Below, piece after piece: positions 44,503 through 46,056 of a DNA stretch of 46,056 bases. This DNA is from Rickettsia typhi (lineage in GTDB: Bacteria > Pseudomonadota > Alphaproteobacteria > Rickettsiales > UBA1997), in NCBI GenBank assembly GCA_945865905.1, contig CAMBFC010000011.1, forward strand, positions 1-46,056. Direction: 5' to 3'. The stretch's first letter is position 1; every line of letters begins with the position of its first letter. Made by a program: the position numbers and the translations under genes. The notes under the pieces are model-generated. The model was not told the origin of the DNA, made no database searches, and saw only the letters and a program-made list of their open reading frames with translations.

Positions 44503-45471
44503 ATGCAAGCAATTATTCTAAACAAAATCGGCGATCCTTCTGTTTTAAAGGTTAAAGAGGTGGAAGATCCGAAGCCACAAAAAAACGAAATATTAATTCG
44601 TCACACCGCAATTGGCATAAATTTTTTTGATGTTTCTTTTCGTCGCGGCCAATATAAATTGTTAGAAATGCCCGCCACTCTTGGTTCAGAGGCATGTGGC
44701 GTGGTTGAAGCTCTTGGTTCTGGCGTTACAGAATTTAAAGTTGGAGAAAGAGTTGCTTATGCCACAGGGCCTTTAGGAGCCTATTGCGAGAAGAGAGCGG
44801 TTAATAAGCATCATGTTCTTGCGGTGCCACAAAATATTGGCGATACAATGGTTGCAGGCTCTCTTTTTAAGGGCTTAATGGCACATACTTTATTATTTCG
44901 TGTTTTTTTAGCCAAGCGTGCCAAAAAAATTTTAGTGCATTCTGCTGCCGGTGGAGTAGGGCAGTTTCTTTGTCAATGGGCGCGCAGCCTTAATATAGAG
45001 GTAATTGGCACTGTGGGCTCAGATGCAAAAATTGCCCGCGCTCAAGCAAACGGTTGCAACCATGTTATTAATTATAAAACTAAAAACTTTGTAGAAGAGC
45101 TAGCAAAAATCACCCAAGGCGGCGGCGTTGGCGCGGTTTATGATGGCGTTGGCAAAGATACGCTAATAAAATCAATGGAATGTTTATGGCCAACGGGCAT
45201 TTGCATCAGTTATGGCGAAACTTCTGGTTCTACAGGATTATTTGATGCCAATCATTTAGTGGCAAATTCACTATTTTTTACACGCCCATCTTTAGCTTTA
45301 TATAAAGCAAATCGAATCGAATTGGCTCTAGGCGCAGCAGAGGTTTTCAATTTGCTGGGTAAGGGTATTTTAAGGCCCCATATTACAACTTATCCTTTTC
45401 AAGATGTGGCTAAAGCTCATGCTGCGCTTGAGTCAAGAGAATCCACTGGCTCGCTAGTGTTGACATTGTAG
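44503..45471 (+). CDS. NADPH:quinone oxidoreductase (zinc-free MDR family)
   Basis: 322 residues of the QOR/zeta-crystallin type. N-terminal GroES-like domain (NEILIRHTAIGINFFDVSFRRG, LGSEACGVVEALG), then a Rossmann nucleotide site HSAAGGVGQFLCQWA and GCNHVINYKTKNF. Cys residues needed for zinc are absent, as in quinone reductases. Family members reduce quinones by one electron. Nearby tRNA-Arg(CCT) follows after 35 bases. Confidence 0.88.
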   Translation: MQAIILNKIGDPSVLKVKEVEDPKPQKNEILIRHTAIGINFFDVSFRRGQYKLLEMPATLGSEACGVVEALGSGVTEFKVGERVAYATGPLGAYCEKRAVNKHHVLAVPQNIGDTMVAGSLFKGLMAHTLLFRVFLAKRAKKILVHSAAGGVGQFLCQWARSLNIEVIGTVGSDAKIARAQANGCNHVINYKTKNFVEELAKITQGGGVGAVYDGVGKDTLIKSMECLWPTGICISYGETSGSTGLFDANHLVANSLFFTRPSLALYKANRIELALGAAEVFNLLGKGILRPHITTYPFQDVAKAHAALESRESTGSLVLTL

Positions 45472-45506
45472 CTGTTTCTTGCGATAATTTGCTCTTAAAC
45501 CTAAAA

Positions 45507-45579
45507 GCCCCCGTAGCTCAGGGGATAGAGCAGTGGTTTCCTAAACCGCAGGTCGCATGTTCGAATCATGCCGGGGGCG
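45507..45579 (+). tRNA. tRNA-Arg(CCT), CCA not encoded
   Basis: Acceptor GCCCCCG pairs with CGGGGGC; D arm GCTC...GGGGATAGA...GAGC-like; anticodon arm GTGGT-TTCCTAA-ACCGC gives CCT; T arm GCATG-TTCGAAT-CATGC; discriminator G (45579). The next bases are CTA, so CCA must be added by the CCA enzyme, unlike the other three tRNAs here. It is a well-known kind of integration target for genomic islands. Confidence 0.93.
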
Positions 45580-45760
45580 CTATCGTGATAGCCCCAAAAA
45601 CCGCTCAAATAAAGAGTTTTTTGCATAGTTATGGTCGGACCTGATGTTCCCTCTCGGCCCCGATGAAATGCTCATAATGCAGTCGGGAGGCGCGCAGGGA
45701 GGCGCGCAGCACGACACGCGGTTTCGCTGCGCTTGTGGATTCGGCGCCCGAAGGCGTGCG

Positions 45761-45946
45761 CTAACGGGCGGCCGCGGCAATGGTATTCAGCACTGCCCAC
45801 CGATCCAGCGCGTCCACGTCGAACAGCACGACGGTCCCGCGTCGGACCTCGGGGACCTCGGGGCGTACGTGCCGATCAATCCAGACGTCGAAATTGCGCC
45901 GACCATAGAGAACTCGGCGCGCTATGGAAAAGCGATCTGAGGACGT
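45761..45946 (-). pseudogene. Excisionase-like / helix-turn-helix reading frame without visible start
   Basis: The minus-strand frame ending at the TAG at 45761 reads ...RRVLYGRRNFDVWIDRHVRP, then VLFDVDALDRWAVLNTIAAA. The pattern GRRNFDVWIDRHV...VLFDVDALDRW resembles small DNA-binding excisionase-type proteins found beside phage integrases in GC-rich proteobacteria (recalled resemblance). No ATG, GTG or TTG occurs in frame; an in-frame TAA lies upstream. Hence a remnant, frameshift or unusual start. Confidence 0.4.
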
Positions 45947-46056
45947 ACGTTGCGGATACTGCTGGGGTTCTCGGACAGGGCGAGCCCGAAATTCCAGGTT
46001 CCGCGCGTGTCGTAGGAGGCCTTAAAGCTGATGGCAGTTTTCAGGGCTGTGACGAG
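45922..46056 (-). CDS. C-terminal end of an unidentified protein (partial)
   Basis: From the window edge to the TAG at 45922, 44 codons are open on the minus strand, ending FGLALSENPSSIRNVRPQIAFP. GC-rich codons throughout (third positions largely C/G). It overlaps the excisionase-like frame by a few bases, an operon-like layout. I do not recognise a family from this tail. Confidence 0.35.
   Translation of the reverse strand, partial: LVTALKTAISFKASYDTRGTWNFGLALSENPSSIRNVRPQIAFP

Larger units (their letters stand above)
45636..46056. other. GC-rich foreign-looking block next to tRNA-Arg(CCT)
   Basis: Base composition switches abruptly from about one-third GC to visibly GC-rich at about 45636, 57 bases after the tRNA. 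Codon preference and composition match nothing else in the window. Two minus-strand reading frames (listed separately) look better than the plus-strand open frame. It may be the edge of an integrative element from a GC-rich donor, or an assembly join. The repeated GGAGGCGCGCAG (45689-45710) is a small direct repeat. Confidence 0.7.

Noticed and set aside
45644..45940. Plus-strand 98-codon frame in the GC-rich block
   Set aside because: Gly/Arg-rich, no recognisable domain; the minus-strand frame over the same DNA reads as a plausible DNA-binding protein.

Overview
The window is AT-rich, tightly packed bacterial DNA, apart from a GC-rich block in the last ~420 bases. Gene content and order point to an alphaproteobacterium, most likely a host-associated member of the Rickettsiales/Holosporales type. 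The clearest markers are the hemD - mitofilin(Mic60)-like - hemY cluster, which is an alphaproteobacterial signature, the sucC-sucD pair, a two-gene PntA (separate small membrane subunit), and low-GC codon use. The assignment is inference; no rRNA is present.

Layout. 1-64: start of an IS5-type transposase running off the left edge (-). 0.3-5.3 kb (-): dsbB, pgi, then after tRNA-Cys(GCA) (+) the run tsaB, apaG, pilB-like ATPase. 5.3-8.8 kb (+): gltX, a small outer-membrane barrel, metK. 8.8-14.5 kb (-): pyrD + membrane protein, dapD, then hemD/mic60-like/hemY. 14.6-18.1 kb (+): sucC, sucD, recA, tRNA-Arg(ACG). 18.1-20.1 kb: an accessory patch with a Thr-rich single-pass protein whose tail carries repeated Y-x-[V/I]-P motifs, meeting head-to-head with a truncated outer-membrane barrel. 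20.1-26.3 kb (-): lpd, panB, a giant AsmA-family protein, tRNA-Gln(TTG). 26.5-30.1 kb: an orphan pntA2 (PntA membrane subunit) and two paralogous Fe(II)/2-oxoglutarate-oxygenase-like genes bracketing rpmH-rnpA. 30.2-36.7 kb: pheS (-), then ABC-2 permease, dprA, folP, dnaK (+). 36.7-39.8 kb (-): guaA, a prepilin-like protein with a LamG-like body, rlmE. 40-45.5 kb: amino-acid permease, gpsA, a D-amino-acid-type aminotransferase with a tiny downstream membrane ORF, a PolB-type exonuclease, a quinone oxidoreductase, tRNA-Arg(CCT). 45.6-46.1 kb: GC-rich foreign-looking DNA with an excisionase-like reading frame.

Most genes are core housekeeping (translation, TCA cycle, heme, one-carbon/folate, cell wall precursors, DNA uptake and recombination). 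The parts most worth attention are: (1) four copies of a ~75-bp hairpin core, each wrapped in a near-perfect inverted repeat (24-44 bp) whose sequence is different at every locus, arranged as two convergent pairs with almost the same spacing; (2) the Y-x-[V/I]-P protein, whose mucin-like / transmembrane / tyrosine-motif / polyproline layout resembles a eukaryotic signalling receptor; (3) the oxygenase pair, one copy with an intact HxD...H metal triad and one with both histidines lost, both with acid-free, presequence-like N-termini; (4) the tRNA-anchored foldback at tRNA-Cys and the foreign block beside tRNA-Arg(CCT).
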